This document shows, one piece after another, positions 33,975 to 42,097 of a DNA stretch of 64,000 bases; within the stretch, counting starts at the first letter, position 1, and every line of letters starts with the position of its first letter. The stretch covers positions 53,889 to 117,888 of the forward strand of contig JAFQOP010000007.1 of NCBI GenBank assembly GCA_017403155.1. The letters run 5' to 3'. Source of the DNA: Clostridia bacterium (GTDB lineage: Bacteria; Bacillota; Clostridia; Oscillospirales; CAG-272). The translations under genes were made by a program, and so were the position numbers. The notes under the pieces were generated by a model. It was not told where the DNA came from and made no database searches. It saw nothing but the letters and a program-made list of their open reading frames with translations.

Positions 33975-34838
33975 TTATTCAAACTTATCCCTGTGCCTCA
34001 TAAAGAAGTCGTAGTAGCTGCGCACGTTTTTGAGCTCATACCATTTGCACTCTCCCGAGGGCACAGCATCGAGGTTATATACCCTTGCCCCATCGATAGA
34101 CAGAAAGAAGGGGGAGTGGGTCGAGATTATGAACTGACAGCCGAAGTACCTTGCCGATTTGGAGATATAGTCCGCCAGCTCCAGCTGCAGCTCCACGGAG
34201 AGGGAGTTCTCGGGCTCGTCGATGATGTATAGCGCGTTTTCATTTATTCTCTCAACGTAGTAGCGCATAGCCGTTTCTCCGTTGGACCTCATATCCACGT
34301 TGCGCCGCAGCCTCTCCTTCACAAATTTTGACTGTGACTTTGTCTTTGCATCCAGGCTCTTTTTCCATTCGTCATAATCGTCGAGCGATTTAAGCCTGTG
34401 CTCGGTGTACTTCAGCTCCACCCATTCGTCGAACAGCTCCGTGCGTCGCACGTCTATCCCGTCGTTGAGATAGCGGATGTTGAGCAGATAGTCGGACACG
34501 TCGTCGCTGGTCAGAATCTGGCTCCCCTCGGGCACGTTCTCCTTTCCCGTCGTGTGGCACATATCCACGTAATCGCCAAAGAATGCACTGCCGCTGAATG
34601 CCGAGTGCCGTGTAACGCCGCACTTCTCGGCAATAAGGTTGAGCAGGGTTGTCTTTCCCGAGCCGTTGTTGCCGTACAGCACTGTAACCGCACCGAAATC
34701 TATGCGCTTCAGCTCCTTTTTGGGAAATATTCCAAACGGATAGTATCCGTTATAGCAGGTTCGCTGAATGCTTGAGAGAAAGATGCCTTCCTCTATCGCG
34801 TCGGGCAGCCTGAAGGATTTCAGATAAACGTTTTCCAT
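33975..34838 (-). CDS. Stand-alone AAA (AAA_21/SMC-like) ATPase
   Basis: The start is the ATG at 34838 behind AAGGAG; two upstream in-frame Met codons lack sites. The 287-residue protein has Walker A GNNGSGKTT (about residues 53-61), Walker B LYIIDEPENSLS, and the STHSPFFLS H-loop, with a charged helical insert between. It belongs to the ABC/SMC-like ATPases found in OLD nucleases and retron or abortive-infection systems, but no TOPRIM or nuclease domain follows and no partner gene is adjacent. It may be a defence remnant or a house-keeping ATPase; the sequence does not decide. Confidence 0.75.
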   Translation of the reverse strand: MENVYLKSFRLPDAIEEGIFLSSIQRTCYNGYYPFGIFPKKELKRIDFGAVTVLYGNNGSGKTTLLNLIAEKCGVTRHSAFSGSAFFGDYVDMCHTTGKENVPEGSQILTSDDVSDYLLNIRYLNDGIDVRRTELFDEWVELKYTEHRLKSLDDYDEWKKSLDAKTKSQSKFVKERLRRNVDMRSNGETAMRYYVERINENALYIIDEPENSLSVELQLELADYISKSARYFGCQFIISTHSPFFLSIDGARVYNLDAVPSGECKWYELKNVRSYYDFFMRHRDKFE

Positions 34839-35044
34839 CTCTAGTCTCCTTTTTTGAGTTTCGGTTCTCATTATATCACCTGTGAAGTACCATAAAAGGG
34901 ACATAAAGGCACAGCCGCTTCACGTCGAGCAGAGCGAGAACACCTTTCCACCGATAGTCTCCCCGTATTTTCTTCAGGGGGGCTTGCATCGCTAACAGAT
35001 GTGTGCTATATTTATAATATAAAAGAAGGGAAGGGAGCAATATC

Positions 35045-35416
35045 TTGACAAGAGAAGATTTTTTTAGGCATTGCCTCGATACATACGACACGTCTCCCGA
35101 CTACCCATTTTCCGACGACCTCGAGACTGCGGTGCTCCGCCATAGCGACACGGGCAGGTGGTATGCCCTCCTGATGCGCATAAGCCGCCGCAAGCTGGGG
35201 CTAGAGTGTGACGAGACCGTCGACGTCCTCAACCTCAAGCAGCCGACCGAGCTCTTCGGCTCCTTCGGTGCCGCTGACGGCGTTTATCCCGCCTATCATA
35301 TGAACAAGCTCCACTGGATATCTGTCGTCCTGGCTGACGCCCCGGACGACGTCGTCACATTTCTCACCTCCGCCAGCTTCACCGCAACGACCAAACGCAA
35401 AAAGAAAAAAGCATAA
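35045..35416 (+). CDS. MmcQ/YjbR-family protein
   Basis: A 123-residue protein of the MmcQ/YjbR-like fold (DUF419): TREDFFRHCLDTYDTSPDYPF at the start, then the LMRISRRKLGLE strand and the AYHMNKLHWISVVL motif. These are double-wing DNA-binding-like domains of unknown role. Translation is assigned to a TTG at 35045, nine bases after GGGAG; no better start is available. It ends in a basic tail (TTKRKKKKA). It diverges from the ATPase gene with about 200 bases between. Confidence 0.75.
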   Translation: MTREDFFRHCLDTYDTSPDYPFSDDLETAVLRHSDTGRWYALLMRISRRKLGLECDETVDVLNLKQPTELFGSFGAADGVYPAYHMNKLHWISVVLADAPDDVVTFLTSASFTATTKRKKKKA

Positions 35417-35418
35417 CA

Positions 35419-35447
35419 AAAGCCCTCGGCATGGAGCCGAGGGCTTA
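35419..35447 (+). terminator. Terminator of the MmcQ-like gene
   Basis: AAGCCCTCGGC and GCCGAGGGCTT form a perfect stem with a 5-base loop (ATGGA). Confidence 0.75.
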
Positions 35448-35485
35448 CTTACTATGTATAGGGAAACAAAGTGAAAACAAGCACA

Positions 35486-35523
35486 AAAAGACCCTCGCGC
35501 GAGTTGCCTCGAACAAGGGTCTT
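35486..35523 (-). terminator. Distal ppdK terminator
   Basis: On the minus strand AAGACCCT, a 20-base loop, AGGGTCTT, then more T residues. Confidence 0.6.
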
Positions 35524-35570
35524 GTGTTATTCTGTTAGAATATTTGTTTTTGTCCGCCTTAGGCTAAATT

Positions 35571-35626
35571 GCCTTGCGGCGTACGAAAATGCGTCTTTAC
35601 GATTACTTAAGGGCTGCCTGAGCGGC
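35571..35626. repeat. Direct repeat copy 1 (duplicate of the ppdK 3' end)
   Basis: 56 bases identical to 35709-35764, offset 138. Because copy 2 contains the last 8 codons and stop of ppdK, copy 1 is a second, detached end of that gene. The 82 bases between the copies contain a hairpin. Confidence 0.85.
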
Positions 35627-35708
35627 GCGCCCATAACTGCTTGCTATGGGCAATTTCCACTAGGCGCGCTTGGCATTTCCTCAAAACGGAGTTTGAGTCC
35701 GTTTTGCC

Positions 35709-35764
35709 GCCTTGCGGCGTACGAAAATGCGTCTTTACGATTACTTAAGGGCTGCCTGAGCGGC
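35709..35764. repeat. Direct repeat copy 2 (ppdK 3' end and downstream flank)
   Basis: 56 bases identical to 35571-35626; bases 35741-35764 are the terminal codons of ppdK. Confidence 0.85.
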
Positions 35765-38362
35765 TGCAAGACGTGCGATCGGAACTCTGAAGGGAGAGCA
35801 GGATACGTAGTCAAGGCCGATCTGGTGGCAGAACTCAACGGATGTGGGGTCGCCGCCGTGCTCGCCGCAGATACCAACGTGGAGGTTGGGGTTAACGGGT
35901 CTGCCGAGGGTTACAGCCATGTTCATGAGCTTGCCAACACCGGTGGTGTCGAGCTTTGCGAAGGGATCGTTCTCGAAGATCTTTGCATCGTAGTATGCGC
36001 CAAGGAACTTACCTGCATCGTCACGGGAGAAGCCGTAGGTCATCTGGGTAAGGTCGTTGGTACCGAAGCAGAAGAAGTCTGCATTTGCTGCGATATCGTC
36101 AGCGGTGAGACATGCTCTGGGGATCTCGATCATGGTACCAACCTCGTACTTGAGCTGTGCGCCTGCAGCTGCGATCTCTGCGTTTGCAGTCTCAACAACT
36201 ACCTTCTTAACGTACTTGAGCTCCTTAACGTCGCCAACAAGGGGAATCATGATTTCAGGAACTACGTTCCAGTCAGCGTGTGCCTTCTGAACGTTGATTG
36301 CCGCGCGGATAACTGCCTTGGTCTGCATTGCTGCAATCTCAGGGTAGGTAACTGCAAGACGGCATCCACGGTGACCCATCATGGGGTTGAACTCGTGAAG
36401 AGATGAGATGATGTTCTTGATATCCTCAACGGTCTTGTTCTGTGCCTTAGCGAGAAGAGCGATGTCCTCCTCGGTGGTGGGAACGAACTCATGGAGAGGG
36501 GGATCAAGGAATCTGATACAAACGGGGTTGCCCTCAAGAGCCTCGTAGAGCTTCTCGAAGTCTGCCTGCTGGTAGGGAAGGATCTTGTCAAGTGCGACCT
36601 TTCTCTCCTCAGCGGTGTCGGAGCAGATCATCTCGCGGAATGCTGCGATTCTGTCTGCCTCGAAGAACATGTGCTCAGTACGGCAAAGACCGATACCCTC
36701 AGCTCCAAGCTCTCTTGCCTTCTTTGCGTCAGCGGGAGTATCAGCGTTGGTTCTTACCTTGAGGGTTCTGAACTCGTCAGCCCAGCCCATGATGGTGCCG
36801 AAGTTGCCCGAGATCTCAGCGTCAACGGTAGGAATGATGCCGTCGTAGATGTTACCGGTAGAGCCATCGATGGAGATGTAATCGCCCTCGACGTAGGTCT
36901 TGCCGTTAAGAGTGAACTTCTTGTTCTCCTCGTCCATTGCGATATCGCCGCAACCGGAAACGCAGCACTTACCCATACCGCGAGCAACAACTGCTGCGTG
37001 AGAGGTCATACCGCCGCGAACGGTGAGGATACCCTGAGCTGCCTTCATACCCGTGATGTCCTCGGGAGAGGTCTCAAGACGAACGAGAACTACCTTCTTA
37101 CCTGCTGCCTTCCAAGCCTCTGCATCCTCAGCGGAGAATACAACCTGACCGCATGCAGCACCGGGAGATGCACCGAGACCCTTGCCCATGGGAGTAGCCT
37201 TCTTGAGTGCCTTAGCATCGAACTGGGGGTGGAGAAGAGTGTCAAGGTTTCTGGGGTCGATCATAAGAACGGCCTCTTCCTTGGTCTTGTGACCCTCTGC
37301 AACGAGGTCAACTGCGATCTGAAGAGCTGCGGGAGCAGTTCTCTTACCGTTTCTGGTCTGGAGCATATAGAGCTTCTCATTCTCGATGGTGAACTCCATA
37401 TCCTGCATATCGTGATAGTGGTTCTCGAGGATCTGGCAAACCTCAACGAACTGCTTGTAAGCTGCGGGGAACTTGTTAGCCATCTCCTGGATGGGCATGG
37501 GAGTACGAACACCTGCAACAACGTCCTCACCCTGTGCGTTGGTAAGGAACTCACCCATAAGCTTCTTCTCGCCGGTAGCGGGGTCACGGGTGAATGCAAC
37601 GCCGGTACCACAGTTGTCGCCCATGTTACCGAATGCCATTGCCTGTACGTTTACTGCAGTACCCCAAGAGTAGGGAATATCGTTGTCGCGGCGGTATACG
37701 TTTGCTCTGGGGTTGTCCCAAGAACGGAATACTGCCTTAACGGCGCCGATAAGCTGCTCCTTAGGATCAGAGGGGAAGTCCTGACCGATCTTAGACTTGT
37801 ACTCAGCCTTGAACTGGTTAGCGAGCTCCTTGAGGTCTTCTGCGGTGAGCTCAACGTCGAGCTTAACACCCTTTGCAGCCTTCATCTTGTCGATGAGCTC
37901 CTCAAAGTACTTCTTACCGACCTCCATAACGACGTCGGAGTACATCTGGATAAATCTGCGGTAGCAGTCGTAAGCCCAACGTGCGTTGCCGGACTTCTTT
38001 GCCATAACCTCTACAACGTCCTCATTAAGACCAAGGTTAAGGATGGTATCCATCATACCGGGCATGGATGCTCTTGCACCCGAACGAACGGAAACGAGAA
38101 GGGGGTTCTCAAGGTCACCGAACTTCTTGCCGGTAACACCCTCCATCTTTACAATGTATTCCATGATTTCAGCCATGATCTCGTCGTTGATCTGACGGCC
38201 GTCCTCATAGTACTGTGTGCAGGCCTCGGTAGAAATGGTGAAGCCCTGGGGAACAGGAAGACCGATGTTGGTCATCTCTGCGAGGTTAGCGCCCTTACCG
38301 CCAAGGATCTCACGCATGGTTGCGTTACCCTCGGAGAAGAGATAGCAATACTTCTTGCTCAT
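35741..38362 (-). CDS. ppdK: Pyruvate, phosphate dikinase
   Basis: An 873-residue PPDK of normal length. The N-terminal ATP-grasp domain begins YLFSEGNATMREILGGKGAN; the swivelling domain carries the phospho-histidine in GGMTSHAAVVARGMGK; the C-terminal PEP/pyruvate barrel ends with GICGEHGGDPTSVEF, containing the active-site Cys. It interconverts pyruvate + ATP + phosphate with PEP + AMP + pyrophosphate, a common glycolytic route in anaerobic Clostridia. GGAGG precedes the ATG. Its 3' end is partly duplicated downstream. Confidence 0.97.
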   Translation of the reverse strand: MSKKYCYLFSEGNATMREILGGKGANLAEMTNIGLPVPQGFTISTEACTQYYEDGRQINDEIMAEIMEYIVKMEGVTGKKFGDLENPLLVSVRSGARASMPGMMDTILNLGLNEDVVEVMAKKSGNARWAYDCYRRFIQMYSDVVMEVGKKYFEELIDKMKAAKGVKLDVELTAEDLKELANQFKAEYKSKIGQDFPSDPKEQLIGAVKAVFRSWDNPRANVYRRDNDIPYSWGTAVNVQAMAFGNMGDNCGTGVAFTRDPATGEKKLMGEFLTNAQGEDVVAGVRTPMPIQEMANKFPAAYKQFVEVCQILENHYHDMQDMEFTIENEKLYMLQTRNGKRTAPAALQIAVDLVAEGHKTKEEAVLMIDPRNLDTLLHPQFDAKALKKATPMGKGLGASPGAACGQVVFSAEDAEAWKAAGKKVVLVRLETSPEDITGMKAAQGILTVRGGMTSHAAVVARGMGKCCVSGCGDIAMDEENKKFTLNGKTYVEGDYISIDGSTGNIYDGIIPTVDAEISGNFGTIMGWADEFRTLKVRTNADTPADAKKARELGAEGIGLCRTEHMFFEADRIAAFREMICSDTAEERKVALDKILPYQQADFEKLYEALEGNPVCIRFLDPPLHEFVPTTEEDIALLAKAQNKTVEDIKNIISSLHEFNPMMGHRGCRLAVTYPEIAAMQTKAVIRAAINVQKAHADWNVVPEIMIPLVGDVKELKYVKKVVVETANAEIAAAGAQLKYEVGTMIEIPRACLTADDIAANADFFCFGTNDLTQMTYGFSRDDAGKFLGAYYDAKIFENDPFAKLDTTGVGKLMNMAVTLGRPVNPNLHVGICGEHGGDPTSVEFCHQIGLDYVSCSPFRVPIARLAAAQAALK

Positions 38363-38467
38363 TTTTTGTTTCCTCCAAATATAAAATTTTTTATTTTTAG
38401 CTTTTTCATTGCCGCATCCTGCACGTATGTATGCGTTTTTTTCGCCAGTGCGTACGCAGCATCTGCT

Positions 38468-38473
38468 ATTATA
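38468..38473 (-). promoter_or_regulatory. Extended -10 box of ppdK
   Basis: On the minus strand TATAAT preceded by TGC (extended -10). The -35 region (TAGAAA) is weak, as is common with extended -10 promoters. Confidence 0.5.
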
Positions 38474-38599
38474 GCATATTTGAATAAATATTTCTAGATA
38501 TTTTGGTAAAAAATGATAGAAACTTAACTTAATTTACAATTTGTTCACATTTCGGGTGTCGACGAATCCTCTTTCCGAGGTGATACAGAGAGGGTAAAA

Positions 38600-38640
38600 G
38601 TGAGAAAAAACGGCACCGTGAGGAGCCGTTTTCTCTCATT
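38600..38640 (-). terminator. Terminator of the MORN operon
   Basis: On the minus strand GAGAAAACGGC pairs with GCCGTTTTTTCTC around a loop, ending in a T-run. It lies directly after the small membrane-protein gene. Confidence 0.75.
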
Positions 38641-38649
38641 ATTTCATTA

Positions 38650-39012
38650 TTAGGAGTCACGTCCGTGTAGCTTTGCCTTGAGCGCGCCCAGCACTCCGAG
38701 TATGTCGAGCACAGCCAGCACTACAAAGCATATAGCTCTGTTGATAGAGATAACGGTGCCGATGTCGCTCATCACCGAGAGTGTCTCATAGCCTGCGCCG
38801 AATATGCTGAGGATGTTGTAAATCAGGGCGCGAGTCAGCTCGAGTGCGGTGAAGCCACCGTAGACAAGAAGCGCCAGCTTCGCGCTGCCGCGTGCATCCT
38901 CGTCATCCCCCTTGAAGTAGAGATAGCCTCCGCAAATAACGAATGCGATAACGTTAGCGTATGAGGTTATCCAGATAATAAGCTTTTGCCAGAATGTAGA
39001 CAGCCTTGTCAT
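38650..39012 (-). CDS. Small membrane protein in the MORN operon
   Basis: A 120-residue protein with three or four hydrophobic helices (LIIWITSYANVIAFVICGGY; AKLALLVYGGFTALEL; ICFVVLAVLDILGVLG) and a short basic C-terminal tail. There is a charged turn (KGDDEDARG) after helix 1. No known domain. AAGGAG precedes the ATG. It lies 34 bases after a MORN-repeat gene and ends at the operon terminator, so it may anchor or be clustered by the MORN proteins. Confidence 0.65.
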   Translation of the reverse strand: MTRLSTFWQKLIIWITSYANVIAFVICGGYLYFKGDDEDARGSAKLALLVYGGFTALELTRALIYNILSIFGAGYETLSVMSDIGTVISINRAICFVVLAVLDILGVLGALKAKLHGRDS

Positions 39013-39046
39013 ATCATATCTCCTTATATAAAATTAATCTGTAAAA

Positions 39047-40351
39047 TTATTCCTCTGTGAATTTTCCGTTTTTGAGCATTCCGTGCAGAATTCTGCCGTC
39101 TGCCGTATAGCACGTGGCATCCTCGCAGCTAAGACCCGAGAAAATACCTCTGTATTCGTCGCCGTTTGCCGCCGTGTAGCAGCCGTCGCCCATGGGAATG
39201 TCGTTTTCCCACTCTCCGTCATAGCTTGTGCCGTCGGAGTAGCACATTCGTCCTCTGCCGTGCCTCCTTCCGTCTGCAAAGGCGCCGTAATACCATTCTC
39301 CGTTCTTGTAGGAAAGGTGACCGTAGCCTGTGTGCTTATCGTCCGTAAAGGTTCCCTCATAGGTCGAATCTCGGTAATACAGCTTTCCGCTTGTTCTCTG
39401 ACCAAACGACCACTGACCCTCGTACCTTGTTCCGTCGGTATAGTGCATCGTGCCGTAGCCCGTACGTGCGCCCTCGACCCAATTGCCCTCGTGTACCGAC
39501 CCATCGGGGAAGGTAGTCCTTCCGTGCCCGTTGCGCGAGTCATCCTCCCAGTCTCCGTCATAGGTGCCTCCGTCCGCAAAGCTCATGCGGCCCTTGCCCG
39601 ACTTCTTTCCTTCCTTCCACATACCGACGTAGACTGCGCCGTCCGTGTAGTGATAGGTTCCGCGTCCGTGACGAGCCCAGCCGTCAAAGTCGCCCTCATA
39701 CCATGAGCCGTCGGTGTATATGAATTTAGTTGTCTTTATGTGATTGTCGTCGCGCCACTCACCCTCATAGGTGTATCCGTCGGTATGCTTGAAGCGACCG
39801 AGTCCCTCTCTTTTTCCGTTAATGAACTCTCCCTCGAACACACCGTCCGAGTAGTGCATAACACCGTGGCCCGTGCGAACATCGTCGACGAAATAGCCCT
39901 CGTACCAGACACCGTTTGGCCAGAAATATTTGCCCTCGCCGCGTCGCCTGTCGTTCTGCCATCTGCCCTCATAGCGGTCACCCTCACGCCAGGTGAGCGT
40001 GCCCTGACCCGTGCGGACGTTGTTGTACCATTCTCCGACGTAAACTGCACCGTCAGAGTAGTACATTGTGCCTCTGCCGTGTCTGTCATTGTTGTAGAAT
40101 CCGCCCTCATAGCGCGCGCCGTCAGCATAGAAGAGCTTGCCCTGACCCGTGCGGGCATTGTTTACCCACTGTCCCTCATATCGCGCACCGTCGGGATAGT
40201 AGTACGTGCCCGTGCCCTCCATGGCACCGCGTCGCCAATATCCTACGTACTTTCCCCCGTTCGTCCACACAAAGCTGCCGTAGCCGTCTTCCTCACCCGA
40301 ATAGTTTACGTTTCCGTCATAATATCCGTTGTTATAGTTTATTATTGCCAT
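39047..40351 (-). CDS. MORN-repeat protein, 18 repeats
   Basis: A 434-residue protein built almost entirely of about 18 MORN repeats of 22-23 residues (pattern YEGxWxxxxRxGxGxxxYxDG, for example ARYEGQWVNNARTGQGKLF). There is no signal peptide or catalytic domain. MORN repeats form extended beta-hairpin rods that bind membranes or proteins, but are far better studied in eukaryotes. The last three repeats and tail (SYDGEWENDIPMGDGCYT) closely match the end of the upstream paralogue, so the two arose by duplication. It lies 16 bases after that gene. Role unknown. Confidence 0.85.
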   Translation of the reverse strand: MAIINYNNGYYDGNVNYSGEEDGYGSFVWTNGGKYVGYWRRGAMEGTGTYYYPDGARYEGQWVNNARTGQGKLFYADGARYEGGFYNNDRHGRGTMYYSDGAVYVGEWYNNVRTGQGTLTWREGDRYEGRWQNDRRRGEGKYFWPNGVWYEGYFVDDVRTGHGVMHYSDGVFEGEFINGKREGLGRFKHTDGYTYEGEWRDDNHIKTTKFIYTDGSWYEGDFDGWARHGRGTYHYTDGAVYVGMWKEGKKSGKGRMSFADGGTYDGDWEDDSRNGHGRTTFPDGSVHEGNWVEGARTGYGTMHYTDGTRYEGQWSFGQRTSGKLYYRDSTYEGTFTDDKHTGYGHLSYKNGEWYYGAFADGRRHGRGRMCYSDGTSYDGEWENDIPMGDGCYTAANGDEYRGIFSGLSCEDATCYTADGRILHGMLKNGKFTEE

Positions 40352-40367
40352 CTGTTCGCCCTTTCGC

Positions 40368-41000
40368 TTAAGCTGTTTTGGGGGTGAAGGCTCCGCCCTT
40401 CATGCTGCCCTCGATAATTCTGCCGTCGGGGAGCATGCACTCTACCGCATCGCTGTCTCTGTCATTAAATATTCCGTCGTAAGAGGTTCCGTCTGCCAAA
40501 GTGTAGCAGCCGTCGCCCATGGGAATGTCGTTTTCCCACTCTCCGTCATAGCTCGAGCCGTCGGAGTAAACCTGCCTGCCTCTGCCCGAGCGCTTGCCGC
40601 ACTCCCATCCACCGTAATACCAGGTTCCGTCGGGAGCTGTGAAGTTTCCCGCGCCCGTTATTTCGTCCTCCTGCCAGTCTCCGTCATACACCGCTCCGTC
40701 ATACGTGGAGTATATGCCGTGACCGTGGCGCTTGTTCATATACCAGCCGCCCGTATATATGCCGTCCGCAGTGTGCATCGTGCCGATGCCGTGGCGCTTT
40801 GAGCCTCGCCACTCTCCGTCATACCATGAGCCGTCAGCCCAGACGTAGATGCCTCTGCCGCTGGCGCGCGAGCCGAGGTTCCACTCGCCCTCAAAGCGAT
40901 CCCCCGTATTCCAATAATACGTTCCGTGTCCGTTCGGCTTGCCCGAGTCAGTCGCCTCTCCCTCATAATATCCGTCAGCATATTCTATTCGCCAGCTCAT
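40368..41000 (-). CDS. MORN-repeat protein, 8 repeats
   Basis: A 210-residue protein with about eight MORN repeats starting at the N terminus (YYEGEATDSGKPNGHGTYYW) and a non-repeat tail (DGRIIEGSMKGGAFTPKTA). SYDGEWENDIPMGDGCYT is shared word for word with the downstream paralogue. GGAGGG precedes the ATG. It is the first gene of a three-gene operon with its own promoter. No enzyme domain or export signal; function unknown. Confidence 0.85.
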   Translation of the reverse strand: MSWRIEYADGYYEGEATDSGKPNGHGTYYWNTGDRFEGEWNLGSRASGRGIYVWADGSWYDGEWRGSKRHGIGTMHTADGIYTGGWYMNKRHGHGIYSTYDGAVYDGDWQEDEITGAGNFTAPDGTWYYGGWECGKRSGRGRQVYSDGSSYDGEWENDIPMGDGCYTLADGTSYDGIFNDRDSDAVECMLPDGRIIEGSMKGGAFTPKTA

Positions 41001-41039
41001 ACCTGCCCTCCGTCTTGCGGCTTTACCGTATTTTATTAA

Positions 41040-41068
41040 ATTATATCACACCCGCGCGAAGAAATCAA
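41040..41068 (-). promoter_or_regulatory. Promoter of the MORN operon
   Basis: On the minus strand TTGATT (41063-41068), a 17-base spacer ending in TGA, then TATAAT (41040-41045), a strong extended -10 promoter. Confidence 0.75.
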
Positions 41069-41151
41069 CACCCGAGCTGATTTATGCGGTGAGTTCCTGA
41101 ATATTTTTTTGCCCTCATAGTATGTATTGTGTATTCTATTCTCATTACGCA

Positions 41152-41184
41152 GGACGAGGGACGCAAAAAAGCGCAAAATCCGCC
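41152..41184. repeat. Flanking direct repeat, left copy
   Basis: GGACGAGGG followed by a C/A-rich block and GCGCAAAATCCGCC. An imperfect copy lies at 41791-41824, on the other side of the XRE/AbrB module. The right part of this copy is also the left arm of the hairpin at 41166-41207. Confidence 0.65.
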
Positions 41185-41207
41185 GAAAGGCGGATTTTGC
41201 GCTTTTT
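41166..41207. terminator. Very strong bidirectional hairpin terminator
   Basis: A perfect 19-bp stem (AAAAAGCGCAAAATCCGCC with its complement) and a GAAA tetraloop, T-runs on both strands. It ends the XRE gene at 41217-41450 on the minus strand. Confidence 0.85.
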
Positions 41208-41216
41208 CTAAAAGTA

Positions 41217-41450
41217 TCATTCCTCGAACATCAAAAATTTGTGCACGGGCACTTCGAGCGCCTCGGAAATATCAAACAGCGTATCCAGCGAGACTGCCTT
41301 GTCAACGTTTGGCGCTTCAACGTGACCAATAAATGCCGCACTTTTATCAATCTTCTCGGCAAGCTGCTCTTGTGTCAAGCCTCGCAGCTTCCTGTAATAT
41401 GAAATTTTTAATCCCAATTTCCTATATTTCAGTTCGTGTTTTACGTCCAT
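41217..41450 (-). CDS. XRE-family HTH regulator (second module)
   Basis: A 77-residue single HTH domain: LGLKISYYRKLRGLTQEQLA, recognition helix SAAFIGHVE, and LFDISEALEVPVHKFLMFEE at the end. GAGAGG precedes the ATG, and an extended -10 (TGATACAAT, 41477-41482 on the minus strand) may drive it. It diverges from an AbrB gene, mirroring the pair at 24581-25119, although the two XRE proteins are only distantly similar. Confidence 0.85.
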   Translation of the reverse strand: MDVKHELKYRKLGLKISYYRKLRGLTQEQLAEKIDKSAAFIGHVEAPNVDKAVSLDTLFDISEALEVPVHKFLMFEE

Positions 41451-41499
41451 CGTCGATACCTCTCTTTACTAAATCAATTGTATCAAAAAAGCAAAGATA

Positions 41500-41528
41500 T
41501 TGACATTATCTGAAAAATATAGTATACT
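41500..41528 (+). promoter_or_regulatory. Promoter of the second AbrB gene, with operator-like sites
   Basis: TTGACA at 41500-41505, a 17-base spacer, TATACT at 41523-41528. The perfect inverted repeat CTATCT-GTA-AGATAG lies at 41527-41541, and TATCTG occurs at 41507-41512 and 41528-41533, 21 bases (two helical turns) apart. Confidence 0.75.
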
Positions 41529-41578
41529 ATCTGTAAGATAGAAATAAATCGCAACGAGATATAAAGGAGCTTTTTGTA

Positions 41579-41752
41579 ATGAAATATTGCGTGGAAAAAG
41601 AAATAGACCATCTGGGTAGAATTGTTATCCCCAAAAACCTGCGCGACTATTATGGCATTAAGCCGTGGGACAAAGTGAAATTTATTCCAACGAAGGAGGG
41701 AATACTAATTGTAAAGGTGAAGGAAACCGCAGAGAAGAAAGACGATAATTAA
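41579..41752 (+). CDS. AbrB/SpoVT-type transcriptional regulator (second module)
   Basis: A 57-residue protein, found by direct translation from an ATG at 41579 with AAGGAG nine bases upstream. KEIDHLGRIVIPKNLRDYYG is the swapped-hairpin core, nearly superimposable on the first module's EKEIDSLGRIYLPKSLRKLY. It ends in a charged tail (KETAEKKDDN). It diverges from the XRE gene. No toxin-like gene is attached, so a host or mobile-element regulator is more likely than an antitoxin. Confidence 0.85.
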   Translation: MKYCVEKEIDHLGRIVIPKNLRDYYGIKPWDKVKFIPTKEGILIVKVKETAEKKDDN

Positions 41753-41790
41753 ACAGTGTGGATGAAAAATCGGCAACAGCGTCGTCCAAG

Positions 41791-41824
41791 GGACGAAGGG
41801 ATGTAAAAAAGCGCAAAATCCGTC
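41791..41824. repeat. Flanking direct repeat, right copy
   Basis: GGACGAAGGG, then a block ending GCGCAAAATCCGTC. It matches 41152-41184 at about 28 positions with one indel, but lacks the second arm of the hairpin. Confidence 0.6.
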
Positions 41825-42024
41825 TTGCGAGCTTTCTACGGGAAAGGACGGAGCAATGATTCGAACCTGAATCCGCTTTGCTTTTCGCTCGCGGAGCAGG
41901 TCGATTCTGGCGAGTAGGCGAGTAGAATAAAACCAACCGAATGGACTGGGGGAGCAGGAATTGGCTAGCGTGCGGAGAATTTTCGATGAGCCGTAGGCTT
42001 TAGTGCGGAGGGAAGGTATTCCCA

Positions 42025-42091
42025 CGCAGGACGCCATATACCGCTCGCGCGGTATGCGAACAGCGCCGTAAAACGGCGCGTTCGTCCTGTG
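42025..42091. repeat. Compact three-way-junction palindrome
   Basis: CAGGACG (42027-42033) pairs with CGTCCTG (42083-42089). Inside it, ATACCGC/GCGGTAT forms one hairpin (42038-42055) and GCGCCGT/ACGGCGC another (42063-42079). ACGCAGGACG also occurs at 41147-41156, so this may be one member of a dispersed intergenic repeat; a small structured RNA is the alternative. Confidence 0.5.
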
Positions 42092-42097
42092 CGGAAG

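Larger units (their letters stand above)
35417..35740. other. Intergenic stretch downstream of ppdK: two terminators and a duplicated gene end
   Basis: 324 bases without a gene. It holds the terminator at 35419-35447, a minus-strand terminator for ppdK at 35486-35523 (AAGACCCT / AGGGTCTT, followed on that strand by a T-run), a partial copy of the ppdK 3' end at 35571-35626, and a hairpin at 35682-35706 (CAAAACGGA / TCCGTTTTG). Confidence 0.7.

Noticed and set aside
33975-34838. OLD-type or retron defence system
   Set aside because: Only an ATPase is present; no TOPRIM nuclease, reverse transcriptase or effector gene is adjacent.
36491-38497. 668-codon open frame opposite ppdK
   Set aside because: Complement of ppdK; extends through the ppdK promoter and has no start signal.
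41855-41880. Second tRNA suggested by a GATTCGAACC block
   Set aside because: The flanks do not form a T stem, and no acceptor, D or anticodon stems can be drawn.
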